A stretch of DNA of 64,000 nucleotides from Clostridium pascui (GCF_016908015.1 NZ_JAFBDB010000001.1:620001-684000); one strand, 5' to 3'. Numbered from the stretch's first letter, positions 43,862 through 53,084 are shown. Program-made: numbers and translations. The notes: generated by a model not told the origin, from the letters alone.

Positions 43862-44283
43862 CTTTCATATTCATCTCCATATTTGTCTATTATTTTTATA
43901 TAAATCACATTACCTTTTTCCTCAACATCAAATCCCTTTATACTATACATAATATTATTATAATTTATAGGATACTCAGTATCATAAGATATGATAAGGG
44001 TACTTCCATAAAGTTCAATAAAACTTTGTCTATCAGAGATAAGATTTATCATACTCCTACCATACTTACTTGTTTTCTCTACACTTGTACTTTTAGTAAT
44101 TTTATATTCTATAAATATAAAAGCTTCGTTTATATAAAACTCTTCTAAATCTTTATTTACCTCCAAATAATAAACTTTATTGTTTAACACCAAACTTTTT
44201 ACTCCTATTAAACTTATAGTTCCTATTAAAGCCAATGATATTACTAACTCTATAAGGGTAAAACCTCTTTTTCTCCTTGCCAT
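43825..44283 (-). CDS. Type IV prepilin-like protein (minor pseudopilin)
   Basis: 152 residues. The prepilin leader MARRKRG|FTLIELVISLALIG has a very short basic leader, G|F cleavage site and Glu at +5, followed by the hydrophobic assembly helix. The globular part has a beta sheet with conserved Gly and Tyr but no disulphide pair. PilD-type peptidase would process it. It overlaps the preceding pseudopilin by 34 bases. Confidence 0.85.
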   Translation of the reverse strand: MARRKRGFTLIELVISLALIGTISLIGVKSLVLNNKVYYLEVNKDLEEFYINEAFIFIEYKITKSTSVEKTSKYGRSMINLISDRQSFIELYGSTLIISYDTEYPINYNNIMYSIKGFDVEEKGNVIYIKIIDKYGDEYERCFGKKGTEVLS

Positions 44284-44690
44284 GCTGTCCTTATATTTAT
44301 CTTTTCTTGTGGATAATATAGTTTAATAGAAATTATATAATTTTCTTCTTCCTTTAGCATTAATTCTATATAAGCATTGGTGTTCAAAGGTGCAGATTTT
44401 ATTATTTCGTTTAGCCTATTTTCTTTTAGAATGTCTACCTTAAAATCGCTTTCATCAATATATAGTTTCTTATTTTCCAAAGACTTGAAGTCTTTAAACT
44501 CTAAATTATATACTAAATTATTTTTTAATGCTTCTGTAAAATAAGAATACCTTTGTAAATTATCATTGTAGTTTTTTATTCTCAAACTTTTTACTATCAT
44601 TGATGTATTCACAGTTATAGCTATAGATAATATAGATATACTGCATAATACTTCTATGATCGAAAAACCTTTTTTATTTAATTTGAACAT
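44250..44690 (-). CDS. Type IV prepilin-like protein (minor pseudopilin)
   Basis: 147 residues if translation begins at the ATG at 44690 (MFKLNKKG|FSIIEVLCSIS); the open frame extends to 44720. G|F site and Glu at +5 are present. The last residues overlap the start of the next pseudopilin. Context and size fit a ComGD/PilV-like minor pilin. Confidence 0.75.
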   Translation of the reverse strand: MFKLNKKGFSIIEVLCSISILSIAITVNTSMIVKSLRIKNYNDNLQRYSYFTEALKNNLVYNLEFKDFKSLENKKLYIDESDFKVDILKENRLNEIIKSAPLNTNAYIELMLKEEENYIISIKLYYPQEKINIRTAWQGEKEVLPL

Positions 44691-45117
44691 GGGCTGTCCC
44701 CACACATAATGAGAGTACATGCTCTTCCTCCATTCTATCTAAGTATTTAATTGTGCAAGCACTTGTGGTAAACCCTAAGTTATCTATCAAAATAATACTG
44801 TCATACGCATTTATATACGTAAATCTAAAATTACTAGGGATACTATACCTATATATGGGTATACCTCTGCAGCTTAGAACTATAGTACCACTGTCTTTAT
44901 TAAATTTTAATGAACCAGTTATATTGTTTTCTCTGCAATACTGTTTTGAATTATTTATTATATTTACTATGGAGTTATTACAAAACTTATAATCCACTCC
45001 ATTTTGTAATTTAACAAAATAATTATGTTTAAATACTCCATAGGATATTAAAATTCCTATTATGCTCATAACCATTAACGTTTCTATTAAAGTAAAACCC
45101 TTTTTAAATGCTTTCAA
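44674..45117 (-). CDS. Type IV prepilin-like protein
   Basis: 147 residues, MKAFKKG|FTLIETLMVMSIIG leader with Glu at +5. The mature part contains VLSCRGIPIYRYSIPSNFR and several cysteines. It overlaps the next gene. Probably ComGD/GspH-like minor pseudopilin. Confidence 0.8.
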   Translation of the reverse strand: MKAFKKGFTLIETLMVMSIIGILISYGVFKHNYFVKLQNGVDYKFCNNSIVNIINNSKQYCRENNITGSLKFNKDSGTIVLSCRGIPIYRYSIPSNFRFTYINAYDSIILIDNLGFTTSACTIKYLDRMEEEHVLSLCVGTAHVQIK

Positions 45118-45147
45118 TATTTAATTCGCCTCTTAACTGATATTATT

Positions 45148-45576
45148 CTATGATTCACTATTGTCTTCCACTGTAATTTCACGCGAAGGACTTAACTCAT
45201 AATTATTCACTTTAGGGTCTATAACAAAGGAATATTGCTTATTATCCAATGTAAAACTTACTGTGAGTATACCATTACTTGGTACAGCAGATAAACTTGA
45301 CACATCACCCACAAGCTCCTCAATGTCTTGTGTTATTTCTTTTTCGTCAAACTCTCCCCCTCTTTCTCCATAACTAGCCATAGCTGCAGTGTATATTTGT
45401 TGCGCTTCATTTTCAGCTTTTAAATTCTTAGCTTTTGTCATATATCCATTAAATTTCGGAAGCATAAAGCTCATAAGTATAAGTGCTATTGAAATAACTA
45501 TTAAGAGTTCTATTAAAGTAAAGCCTTTCTTTGCACCTCTATTGCAAATTATATTTTTGATACTTTTCTTATTCAT
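45148..45576 (-). CDS. Major pseudopilin, ComGC/PilA-like
   Basis: 142 residues. The leader is longer (MNKKSIKNIICNRGAKKG) before |FTLIELLIVISIALIL, with Glu at +5. The mature domain has LKAENEAQQIYTAAMASYGE, typical of the major pilin, and a short acidic tail. It follows the PilC-like gene by 31 bases, the comGB-comGC order. Confidence 0.85.
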   Translation of the reverse strand: MNKKSIKNIICNRGAKKGFTLIELLIVISIALILMSFMLPKFNGYMTKAKNLKAENEAQQIYTAAMASYGERGGEFDEKEITQDIEELVGDVSSLSAVPSNGILTVSFTLDNKQYSFVIDPKVNNYELSPSREITVEDNSES

Positions 45577-45607
45577 TTTTATTATCTCCTCCTTGATTTG
45601 ACTTAAT

Positions 45608-46792
45608 TTAACAAGCTATTAAATCCATAATATTCATCATTGGAATCAAAAGTCCTACAACTATACTTCCTACCATAAAAGAAACTATAATTATCATTAC
45701 AGGTTCTAAATATATAGATAACTTATCTACTTTTTCATAAATCTCCTGTAAATACATATCTGCTACCTTCAGTAACATTTCTTCTATATCCCCCGCTTCT
45801 TCTCCCACTTCTAACATGATAATCTTTTCTTTATCAACTAAATTTAACTCTCCAAAAGCTTCTGAAATTGCTTCTCCACTTTTAAGTTTATTTAGTACTT
45901 CTAATATCTTTTCTTTAAAAAATGTACTGCTTAATGAACTTTGAAGCTTCTCTAAGGAACTCAATATATCTATGCCAGATAAGAATAAAAAGCCAAGATA
46001 GTAAAATATCTTTTGGAGCTCATATTTCCTAAATAAATTACCTATATACGGTACTTTGTACACTACTCCTTTACAATCTTTTGTTTTACTAATTAATTTT
46101 GACCTAATTCCTATAGATGCAAAAATTAAAATTGCTATAATGAAAAAGATATTGTTATATGTTTCTTGGAATACAAAAATTATAATCTTTGTATATGTAG
46201 GAATTTCTCCACCAAGATCTTTTAAGGTTTGTAAAAATTCAGGAAGTATGTTTGTTATAAGAAATGATGTAATGCATATTGACGTTATAAAAACTATGAA
46301 GGGATATATAAATGCTTTTTTGATTTTTTGTATAAGTTTCATCTCTTCTTTATAATGCATTGCTAGATTATTTAATATTTCTACAAGCTTTCCACTTTGT
46401 TCTCCAGCAAACATCATCTCTATAAAAAGTGATGGATATATATTTTGTTGAAATTTTAAAGAAGAATAAAGACTTTCGCCCTTTAAAATATCCTCATTTA
46501 TTTTAATCAAGCTCTCCTTTAGTTTTTTATTTTTAGTCTTATCTGATATTAAATTTATAGCTTGAATTAAATTTATTCCTGACTTTAATAATATTGCAAG
46601 GCTTCTACATAACATATATAAGGTATTCTTTTTTATTTTTTTGTTAAAATTCCATAAATCACTTTTCTTTTTATAACCTAAAAGGTACCATCCATTTTTT
46701 CTTAAATCATATTCAAGTTTTTCAATACATTCACCTTTAAATATACCTTTTTTATATTTGCCATCTAATTTTTGGGCTTTATAACTATACAT
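45608..46792 (-). CDS. Pilus inner-membrane platform protein PilC/GspF/ComGB
   Basis: 394 residues. Two GspF domains: LCRSLAILLKSGINLIQAIN near 60 and LGFLFLSGIDILSSLEKLQ near 270, plus the IEMMFAGEQSGKLVEILNNL and MLEVGEEAGDIEEMLLK motifs. Three membrane segments (~170-190, ~215-235, ~365-390). It is the platform that couples PilB to the pilin. It is intact and directly downstream of the disrupted pilB. Confidence 0.9.
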   Translation of the reverse strand: MYSYKAQKLDGKYKKGIFKGECIEKLEYDLRKNGWYLLGYKKKSDLWNFNKKIKKNTLYMLCRSLAILLKSGINLIQAINLISDKTKNKKLKESLIKINEDILKGESLYSSLKFQQNIYPSLFIEMMFAGEQSGKLVEILNNLAMHYKEEMKLIQKIKKAFIYPFIVFITSICITSFLITNILPEFLQTLKDLGGEIPTYTKIIIFVFQETYNNIFFIIAILIFASIGIRSKLISKTKDCKGVVYKVPYIGNLFRKYELQKIFYYLGFLFLSGIDILSSLEKLQSSLSSTFFKEKILEVLNKLKSGEAISEAFGELNLVDKEKIIMLEVGEEAGDIEEMLLKVADMYLQEIYEKVDKLSIYLEPVMIIIVSFMVGSIVVGLLIPMMNIMDLIAC

Positions 46793-46805
46793 ACTTTCAC
46801 ATCTC

Positions 46806-47288
46806 CTATACTTTTTTCACTTCATTAAGACTTGTAACTCCTAAACTTACAAGACTTAATGCATTTTCCTTAAGAGGCATATGATTTAGTGAAGTATTAT
46901 ACTTGTTAAATTCATCTATAGAAAAGTTCCTAGCAATTATCTTTTTATGTTTTTCATCTATTTTGATAGCTTCATAGGTTACAGTTCTTCCACTGTAACC
47001 AGTTCCATTACAGTATGGACATTCATTCCTACTACCTATATCCTTACAATGGACACAGAGTTTTCTCACAAGTCTTTGAGATATAATTCCAACAAGTGCA
47101 TCTGATACTAAATAGGGTGGAACTTTCATATCTAAAAGCCTTAAAATAGAAGATGCTATGTCACTAGTATGTAACGTAGAAAAAACTAAATGCCCTGTTA
47201 TTGCTGCCCTCACTGCTATTTGTGCCGTTTCTTCATCTCTTATTTCTCCTACTAATATTACATCTGGATCTTGTCTTAATATGCTATT
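46806..47288 (-). pseudogene. C-terminal part of pilus ATPase PilB/GspE/ComGA, cut by prophage B
   Basis: 160 residues remain in frame: [19 protein letters not shown] (Walker B and Asp box), [14 protein letters not shown] (His box), and the zinc tetracysteine CVHC ... CPYC. The frame reads back to AAT at 47286-47288, then a TGA stop in foreign DNA. The N-terminal two thirds with Walker A are absent. An internal ATG at 47213 gives 135 residues but cannot be an active ATPase. The rest presumably lies beyond the far end of prophage B. Confidence 0.9.
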
Positions 47289-47509
47289 TCATAATCTAAT
47301 GATATCCAAAAAGTATATAAATATACTAAAATGAAGAGTTTAAGCGATTTTTTTAACTTTCACATTAGATGAAATTTATATATTTTAGAAACTTATTTTT
47401 GACGTATTTTTGACGTCAAATGAAAAAGGAGCCAACTAGGCTCCTTTTTTATATTTATATTTACATTTACTTTTAAATGTTAAATAATAATTTTATTATT
47501 ATGTTAAAC
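47289..47509. other. Prophage B end with repeats and terminator
   Basis: Contains TTTTTGACGT twice (about 47393-47402 and 47407-47416), a TTTGACGTCAAA palindrome, and a terminator at 47423-47450. The GACGT repeats may be integrase arm sites. Confidence 0.4.
47423..47450. terminator. Terminator at the left end of prophage B
   Basis: Arms AAAAAGGAGCC / GGCTCCTTTTT with loop AACTA; symmetrical, so it can act in both directions. It shields pilB remnants from prophage transcription. Confidence 0.85.
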
Positions 47510-48463
47510 TTATAAACCTTTAAAATATGGCAAACTCCAAGACTTAGTAACTCCATCTCCATTCATAACTACTTGTATTTTGAATTTAGTCGGTTGCGAT
47601 AGTTTACTTACATAGCTTTTATACGCTGGTTTTCTAAATTCAACTAATTGATCTTTAATAGTTATCTGAGGCAACCCATTGATATATTCATCTGGAAAAA
47701 ATATCTCCTTTAGTGAATTTATTCTATTAAGAATATCAATAATACGATTGTCTCCATCGTTCGAAAGAGTTACTTCGTGGAAACGAATATTATAGTTCTT
47801 TAATAAAATTTTTTTAATCGTCTCTGCAGTATAGTGAGAAATAAAATATAAGTTAATCATCTGATCTCTAATATCTTTATTATATGAAATAGCTGTGAAC
47901 ATTCCATTATATGTTTGATGTATTTCCTTATTAGGTTCAATTACTCCATTTTTATTTACACCTTCAATATAATAACCTAATGTTTTTCCAAAGATTGATG
48001 TAGTCTCAACATGACAGTATCTAGCATGATTATGTTTAGTTTTGTTAACAATTAGAGCCAATTTCGATCTATATGGTTCAATATTTCTTTTATACTCTTC
48101 AACCAAAGGTTTGTCTATTTTTTTTAACCATTTATCAGCAAAAATAATCTCTTCATTCACTTTACATTTTGGATAAAAACATTTCATAATTAAATATCCA
48201 TCGTCAATATATGCCATCAGTGAATCTAATAATTCTTTATGAGCAAGGTCAATTTTCTCAAAATTCCTAGATGAACGCTCTAACTCTTCTAGCATATTTT
48301 CAAAAGCACGAAAAACTCTGCTAATCGAAACTGAATAAATTCCTAAAGGTTCTCTTAGCTGATGTTCATTATGAAATAATATATTATTGGGTAAGTTAAT
48401 AAGAATATTATATAACTCAGTATTATAATTTCCTGAACTTTTTATTCCTCTTGCTATGTACAT
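47510..48463 (-). CDS. Unknown cargo protein next to the pilB junction
   Basis: 317 residues from the ATG at 48463 (GAGGTGG seven bases upstream); the open frame extends to 48559 without a site. Alpha-helical in the first half (ENMLEELERSSRNFEKIDLA, LLIKxxD-like KWLKKIDKPLVEEYKR). Contains NKTKHNHARYCHVETTSIFG, which could be a His/Cys metal site. The C-terminus has KFKIQVVMNGDGVTKSWSLP. No family is recognised. Its location in the cargo block beside a methylase suggests a host-interaction or defence role. Confidence 0.5.
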   Translation of the reverse strand: MYIARGIKSSGNYNTELYNILINLPNNILFHNEHQLREPLGIYSVSISRVFRAFENMLEELERSSRNFEKIDLAHKELLDSLMAYIDDGYLIMKCFYPKCKVNEEIIFADKWLKKIDKPLVEEYKRNIEPYRSKLALIVNKTKHNHARYCHVETTSIFGKTLGYYIEGVNKNGVIEPNKEIHQTYNGMFTAISYNKDIRDQMINLYFISHYTAETIKKILLKNYNIRFHEVTLSNDGDNRIIDILNRINSLKEIFFPDEYINGLPQITIKDQLVEFRKPAYKSYVSKLSQPTKFKIQVVMNGDGVTKSWSLPYFKGL

Positions 48464-48600
48464 ATAAACCACCTCATCCACCAAATTTAAATCTAAATAT
48501 TTACAATGTAGTAAATTAGAATTATGATTTAACTTTATTATATAACTAATGGTATACATTGTAAACTTTTGTCAAGAATTAGTACAGAGGTGATACTTAT

Positions 48601-48681
48601 ATGCTAAAGTCTTATATAGAAATAGATGAGTGCATTGGAATAGGTTCGTTTTTATTGTGTATTATATTAATTAGTATTTGA
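48601..48681 (+). CDS. 26-residue hydrophobic peptide (toxin-like)
   Basis: ATG at 48601 lies ten bases after GAGGTGA on the plus strand, opposite to the surrounding genes. The peptide is charged at first (MLKSYIEIDE) and then hydrophobic (IGIGSFLLCIILISI). A terminator follows at 48686. The structure resembles type I toxin-antitoxin peptides. No antisense RNA promoter was proved. Confidence 0.4.
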   Translation: MLKSYIEIDECIGIGSFLLCIILISI

Positions 48682-48685
48682 AAAA

Positions 48686-48720
48686 TAAGCTCAAACTCAG
48701 TTACCTGAGCTTGAGCTTAT
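48686..48720. terminator. Terminator between the peptide and methylase genes
   Basis: Arms AAGCTCAaaCTCAG and CTGAGcTTGAGCTT with loop TTAC; on the minus strand TTATTTTTC follows. It serves the methylase gene and the plus-strand peptide. Confidence 0.8.
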
Positions 48721-49568
48721 AATACAATTTCTTTTAAGAAAGAGTATATAGCTAAAGTTTTGCTATATACTATGACTTCAGAACCTTTATATTTTCTTTG
48801 AGCAGAATAGTTTATTCCATAAGTTTCATTTTTAAATTCTTTATACATATTTTTAATTTCTTCAACATTGTCATATGTTACTATCCAAGAATGATACTTT
48901 ATTGTCTTAATTTTATTAGACAATGATAAGTGATCTTCATGCTTGTAAAAATTTGTATATAAGCTTTCTCCTTTATTATAATATGGAGGGTCAAAAAATA
49001 TAAAGCTTTTTCTCTTTAATTTTTTTATTACATCATCAATTAATTTTTCTGTATCTAAATTATACAATCTTATTTTATTTCTATATGATGAAATTAAATT
49101 TATTTTATCAATTATTTGTTGTTTGTTAAACCTACAATCAAGCTTATAATTTCCGTCTTGCTCTAGTCCACCTATTACCCCGGCTTTTAATATCCCTGAC
49201 CTATTTGTTCGATTTAAAAACAAAGTTGAAAATCCAAGCGTTAACAGATCTTCATTATTTTTATTTAATTGAATTACTTTTTGCCTGTGCCATTCCTCTA
49301 TTGTTATCTCTGTACTTCTTATTTTATTGCATAGTTCATCCGAATGGTTTATCACAGAATACCAAAATGCATATATAGACCTGTCATAATCGTTAATAAT
49401 AATATCATAAACATGTCCATTTATAAGAAGATATAATGCTACTGCCGCTCCCCCACAAAATGGTTCTACATAAGTAGACTTATTTAATTTTTTTTGATAG
49501 ATTAATTTTTCAACACAAGTAGCTAACTTATTTTTCCCACCTGGATATCTTAATGGTGAATAATTCAC
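48717..49568 (-). CDS. Dam-type DNA adenine methyltransferase (D12 class)
   Basis: 283 residues. Motif X SPLRYPGGKNKL, motif I YVEPFCGGAAV, catalytic motif IV FFDPPYYNKG, and an RTNRSGILKAG segment typical of the D12 family. Complete length. It would methylate adenine N6 in a short site (often GATC). No matching restriction enzyme is adjacent, so it may protect prophage DNA or act with the ParB-domain gene upstream. Confidence 0.9.
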   Translation of the reverse strand: MNYSPLRYPGGKNKLATCVEKLIYQKKLNKSTYVEPFCGGAAVALYLLINGHVYDIIINDYDRSIYAFWYSVINHSDELCNKIRSTEITIEEWHRQKVIQLNKNNEDLLTLGFSTLFLNRTNRSGILKAGVIGGLEQDGNYKLDCRFNKQQIIDKINLISSYRNKIRLYNLDTEKLIDDVIKKLKRKSFIFFDPPYYNKGESLYTNFYKHEDHLSLSNKIKTIKYHSWIVTYDNVEEIKNMYKEFKNETYGINYSAQRKYKGSEVIVYSKTLAIYSFLKEIVL

Positions 49569-49655
49569 AGCATTATCCTCCTAAATGCAAACAAATTTCT
49601 CATCTAATTTTAACATACATTTCTTTGTATGGCCAGAAAAATATATTATTAGTTT

Positions 49656-51125
49656 CTAAAGTGCTTTCCACAAAGCAGATACAAAAACCTGAAAATTATT
49701 CCACGATATTATTAATTCTTTAGGGCTAGGATATATATCTTTATTATGTACATAGCTATTAAATGTATTAATTGATGTTATACTATTTGGGGATGAAATT
49801 GCTTTATTAACTGGCTTTGCTTCATTATCAGTTATTAAATTCTTTTTTCTTAATGATTCTAATACCCATTGAAGTTTTTTGTTTAACTTTGCATTTTCGT
49901 CTATTTCTTTTGTATTCTGTTTCTGTATATATTCGTCTACACTTAATTCTATAAATACCCTAAATAGAATAGCTGCTGCATTAGTAAATTTGCTAACTTC
50001 CAATGATTTTAGTTCTTTATAAATATCATTTATTCTTCTATTACTAATTTTAACAATAAAATTAGTAGGTATTAAATATTTTCTATCGTATGAAAATTTT
50101 TTATCTCTAATCTTATTACTTTGTTTAACTTCTCCACTGTTTTTACTGTCTTTATTACTGGTTTCATCTATGTTGTCTTCTATTTTGTCCAAAATATTTA
50201 TTTGAACGCTATCTTCTTTAGATTCTTCTATCTTATTTTTATTCGAATAATTATTTGCATTATCCATTAATTCTTGATTGTTAACTAATTTAACTTCCTT
50301 ATCTAATTTTTTATTTACATCAGGTAAGTTTTCTAAATTGAATTCACTTATATAATCAAGTCTTTTATCTTTTGTATAAATGTCTTTTACTGAAAAATCC
50401 TTCTTTGATAAGTCTGCTACCAACTTAGATAACCCCTTCGTCAATTCATTATCCGGATAAATTTTATTTAGCTCACCCTTCTTTAATGTAAATCCAAGTG
50501 TTTCTCTAACATGTGGATCTCCTATTAATCTCTCAATGTTTGTAATAGAGATTTCATCTATTGCTTCTTTTTGCTCTTTATTAAATTTATCGCTCTCTTT
50601 AATAAAGTCGATTAGTTGTAATGCTACTGGTTTTTTACCACTAGTTTTTAAATCAAATCTTCTTTTTGACTCTGTATCCCAAGGAACTGTCCCTTTTCCT
50701 TTATTTTCACCAGTATGTTTAAGGTCTATCCACTTATAAGAATCCTCTTCTTTTTCAAATACTGCACACATTATTTCTGTCTCTAAATGAGTAGATTTAT
50801 TCTGCAAAAGATTATTAACCCTATTACACATTTTTTTATCTATATCTTTTATTATATCAGGATTATTAATAATTTTTAAAGATGTAACCCTTCTATTTCC
50901 TTCAAGAACAACATATGAGTTGTCTAATTGAGTAACTGCAATTAGTTCTGTTGGATTTAATCCATTATCTATAATATCTTTTATTAGATTTGTTACTTTT
51001 TCCCCCTGCTCTTTAATCATGGTCTCTAATGCTTCATATTGATTTTCTACAGGATTATACCTAAAATTTTCAGGGTTGATTAATAGTTGATCTAATTTTA
51101 TTATTTCTATTTTATAACTATTCAT
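49656..51125 (-). CDS. ParB/Srx-domain protein with HEPN-like C-terminus
   Basis: 489 residues. Residues ~8-110 are a ParB N-terminal fold: LINPENFRYNP, GLNPTELIAVTQ, YVVLEGNRRVTSLKII (E-G-N-R-R motif). A charged linker with many Asn, Lys and Ser spans ~260-340. Residues ~365-489 are helical (FRVFIELSVDEYIQK) and end in INTFNSYVHNKDIYPSPKEL, an N-x-(Y/F)-x-H motif as in DUF4145/HEPN-type helical domains. Similar ParB fusions occur in defence and modification islands. It lies upstream of the methylase and is probably co-transcribed with it. Confidence 0.65.
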   Translation of the reverse strand: MNSYKIEIIKLDQLLINPENFRYNPVENQYEALETMIKEQGEKVTNLIKDIIDNGLNPTELIAVTQLDNSYVVLEGNRRVTSLKIINNPDIIKDIDKKMCNRVNNLLQNKSTHLETEIMCAVFEKEEDSYKWIDLKHTGENKGKGTVPWDTESKRRFDLKTSGKKPVALQLIDFIKESDKFNKEQKEAIDEISITNIERLIGDPHVRETLGFTLKKGELNKIYPDNELTKGLSKLVADLSKKDFSVKDIYTKDKRLDYISEFNLENLPDVNKKLDKEVKLVNNQELMDNANNYSNKNKIEESKEDSVQINILDKIEDNIDETSNKDSKNSGEVKQSNKIRDKKFSYDRKYLIPTNFIVKISNRRINDIYKELKSLEVSKFTNAAAILFRVFIELSVDEYIQKQNTKEIDENAKLNKKLQWVLESLRKKNLITDNEAKPVNKAISSPNSITSINTFNSYVHNKDIYPSPKELIISWNNFQVFVSALWKAL

Positions 51126-51246
51126 TTATTCTTCAGTCACTCCTTATATAATAAAAATATAATTTTAACTATTCGTAGTAGTTTCTTTTTATATTTTACA
51201 ACAAAATTTTCCAAGTTGTCCACAATTTCTACAAAAAACAAAAAAT

Positions 51247-51266
51247 CCCCGAGCTTCAGCCCGGGA
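51247..51266 (-). terminator. Terminator after the PH-like gene
   Basis: GC-rich stem CCCGGGC-TGAA-GCTCGGG on the minus strand, then ATTTTTTG. It separates phage lysis genes from the cargo. Confidence 0.8.
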
Positions 51267-51335
51267 CCATATCACTTATTTAGCAATTTTTCTCTTTTCC
51301 TGTTATTTTAAAATATTTTTAAAAAAATAAATACT

Positions 51336-51659
51336 CTATACATTCAAGGACATTATTGTTTCATATACCTGATTCAGCTCTTCATCTTTGCCAGTTATTG
51401 TGTTCGGCAAATTCCTTATGTCATTAACTTTACTAGTACCAAGCTCTTCAAATGTTGGCAAGCCTTGTCCTAATATAATTAACATATCATAATATAGAAC
51501 GGCTCCAGTAATACTTTTGGCTTTTATATACATTTTAATTTTGTCCACTGTTCTATCTGGGTGTAATGCTGCCTGTGCACGTGTAGATCCTTTTCTGTCA
51601 ATTTCAATCTTATCGTCCTTAAATATAATAGTTGTGCCTGAACTCAAATTAAACTCCAT
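51336..51659 (-). CDS. PH-like small protein
   Basis: 107 residues. The beta-rich start MEFNLSSGTTIIFKDDKIEI and later YIKAKSITGAVLYYDMLIIL resemble a pleckstrin-homology-like (DUF4429/SHOCT-associated) barrel. No C-terminal SHOCT helix is clear. The gene follows the lysis module and may be lysogenic cargo. Function unknown. Confidence 0.5.
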   Translation of the reverse strand: MEFNLSSGTTIIFKDDKIEIDRKGSTRAQAALHPDRTVDKIKMYIKAKSITGAVLYYDMLIILGQGLPTFEELGTSKVNDIRNLPNTITGKDEELNQVYETIMSLNV

Positions 51660-51776
51660 TGATATTCTCTCCTTCTAGTATTAATGCTATATATAAATAT
51701 TCTCTAATCTATTTTAAAATCCTTCATTTTTTAATCAAATAAAAAACCATGTAGTCTAGAAAAGCTACCTGTTCTT

Positions 51777-52577
51777 TTACTTTAATGGTACTTTTATAAT
51801 TATTTGATTTTCTGCTACAACCTGCCCATCTTTATTATATCCTCTAACTACTATTTTATAGGTAGAACCTTTGGAGAAGCTATATCCACCGTTTCTTGTG
51901 GTTATAACCTTACTAGTATTCTTTTTTAATAAAGTATAGTTAAAGTTTAAAGGTGTTAAGTCAAATGCCCATGAAGATCCTTTATCAGAGTCCACCCATG
52001 CAAAGACTCTTATAATGTCATTTGAATAATCTCTAATTATAAGATTTATCCCAGATGCTCCACCTCTGTAACATGCATAAGCTCCACCATCTATATTAAT
52101 GAAGCTATTTTTTATATTATCATACTTATTTAGTCCATACTGCTCTATTAAACTGATAAGCGACTTTGCGTAAGTTGGAGCAGTTGCATATCCTGCTTTC
52201 TGTAAAGCATTTGCTTGTCCTGCATAATCCTTTGCTGAGAAAAATCCATGCTGATTATATCTAGAATTATTCACTAAGAATAGTGCATGATCCTCTATAC
52301 TTTCAGCAAAACTGTTATACACCCTAAAATAATCATTTATTAAGGTTTTCTTACCATTATAATATTCATAAGTTGCATAACTTTTCTTTGATCCTATCCA
52401 TCCCCCTATGGCTTTTACACCGAATAGATTTTTACTTTCTTTGGCTAATGTGCTGTTTCCCCAATTACTTTCTAATATGGCTTGTGCAATTGTTATACTT
52501 GCTAGTACTCCATGTGCTTTCATTGAAGCTATAGCTCCATCTTTGACACTATTTATAAAATCATTTATATAAGACAT
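51777..52577 (-). CDS. Endolysin: glucosaminidase with C-terminal wall-binding region
   Basis: 266 residues. Residues ~1-155 are a glucosaminidase domain (ASITIAQAILESNWGNSTLA with the catalytic Glu, NLFGVKA, and YRVYN-type substrate loop). The C-terminal ~100 residues are beta-rich (INIDGGAYACYRGGASGINL, GGYSFSKGSTYKIVV) and probably bind the wall. It cuts N-acetylglucosamine bonds to release phage. It lies 3 bases after the holin gene. Confidence 0.88.
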   Translation of the reverse strand: MSYINDFINSVKDGAIASMKAHGVLASITIAQAILESNWGNSTLAKESKNLFGVKAIGGWIGSKKSYATYEYYNGKKTLINDYFRVYNSFAESIEDHALFLVNNSRYNQHGFFSAKDYAGQANALQKAGYATAPTYAKSLISLIEQYGLNKYDNIKNSFINIDGGAYACYRGGASGINLIIRDYSNDIIRVFAWVDSDKGSSWAFDLTPLNFNYTLLKKNTSKVITTRNGGYSFSKGSTYKIVVRGYNKDGQVVAENQIIIKVPLK

Positions 52578-52580
52578 AGA

Positions 52581-52844
52581 TCATTCCTCCCTTTTATCAA
52601 TACTCTGTTTAAATAACTGATTAGCATATACAGTTACTCCCGTAACCAATACACCTTGGATGATTGCATTTATATTAACTCCCATTAAAGCTATGGCCCC
52701 AATCACACCCACAATTAGTAAGATCCAAGGTATGCACCAATCTTTAATTTTGTTAGTGTTTTTTAACATTCTACCAAGTATATATAATACTGGTATTAAA
52801 ATAAGAGATTGGTCAACTACATACTCCATTAGGTTAATTTCCAT
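52581..52844 (-). CDS. Holin
   Basis: 87 residues from the ATG at 52844 (GGAGGG eight bases upstream). Three hydrophobic segments: DQSLILIPVLYILGRML, WCIPWILLIVGVIGAIAL, and ININAIIQGVLVTGVTVYA. It ends in a charged tail. The plan fits the Phage_holin_5_2-like clostridial family. It forms the membrane lesion that frees the endolysin. Confidence 0.8.
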   Translation of the reverse strand: MEINLMEYVVDQSLILIPVLYILGRMLKNTNKIKDWCIPWILLIVGVIGAIALMGVNINAIIQGVLVTGVTVYANQLFKQSIDKREE

Positions 52845-52859
52845 AAAAATTCCCTCCAA

Positions 52860-53084
52860 TTATTTTAATAATATCCCTACGGCTGCCACTATAAGACTAC
52901 CGGCAACAGTTCTCCACATCCAAGTATTATTCTTTTCTAAATCGTCAATTCTGTGGTTGGCTACTTTTAATTTATCCTCCAAATTGCTTAATTGTAATTT
53001 CATTGCATCTGACATATTACCCAAAAGCACCTCAATTTTAACTAATCTTTCTCTTATATCTTGGATTGTTTCTTGCTGATCCAT
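52860..53084 (-). CDS. XhlA-type hemolysin/holin accessory protein
   Basis: 74 residues from the ATG at 53084. An amphipathic coiled coil (IRERLVKIEVLLGNMSDAMK, LEDKLKVANHRIDDLE) is followed by a C-terminal membrane helix (WMWRTVAGSLIVAAVGILL). This is the XhlA family, the partner of XhlB holins in PBSX-like lysis. Confidence 0.85.
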   Translation of the reverse strand: MDQQETIQDIRERLVKIEVLLGNMSDAMKLQLSNLEDKLKVANHRIDDLEKNNTWMWRTVAGSLIVAAVGILLK

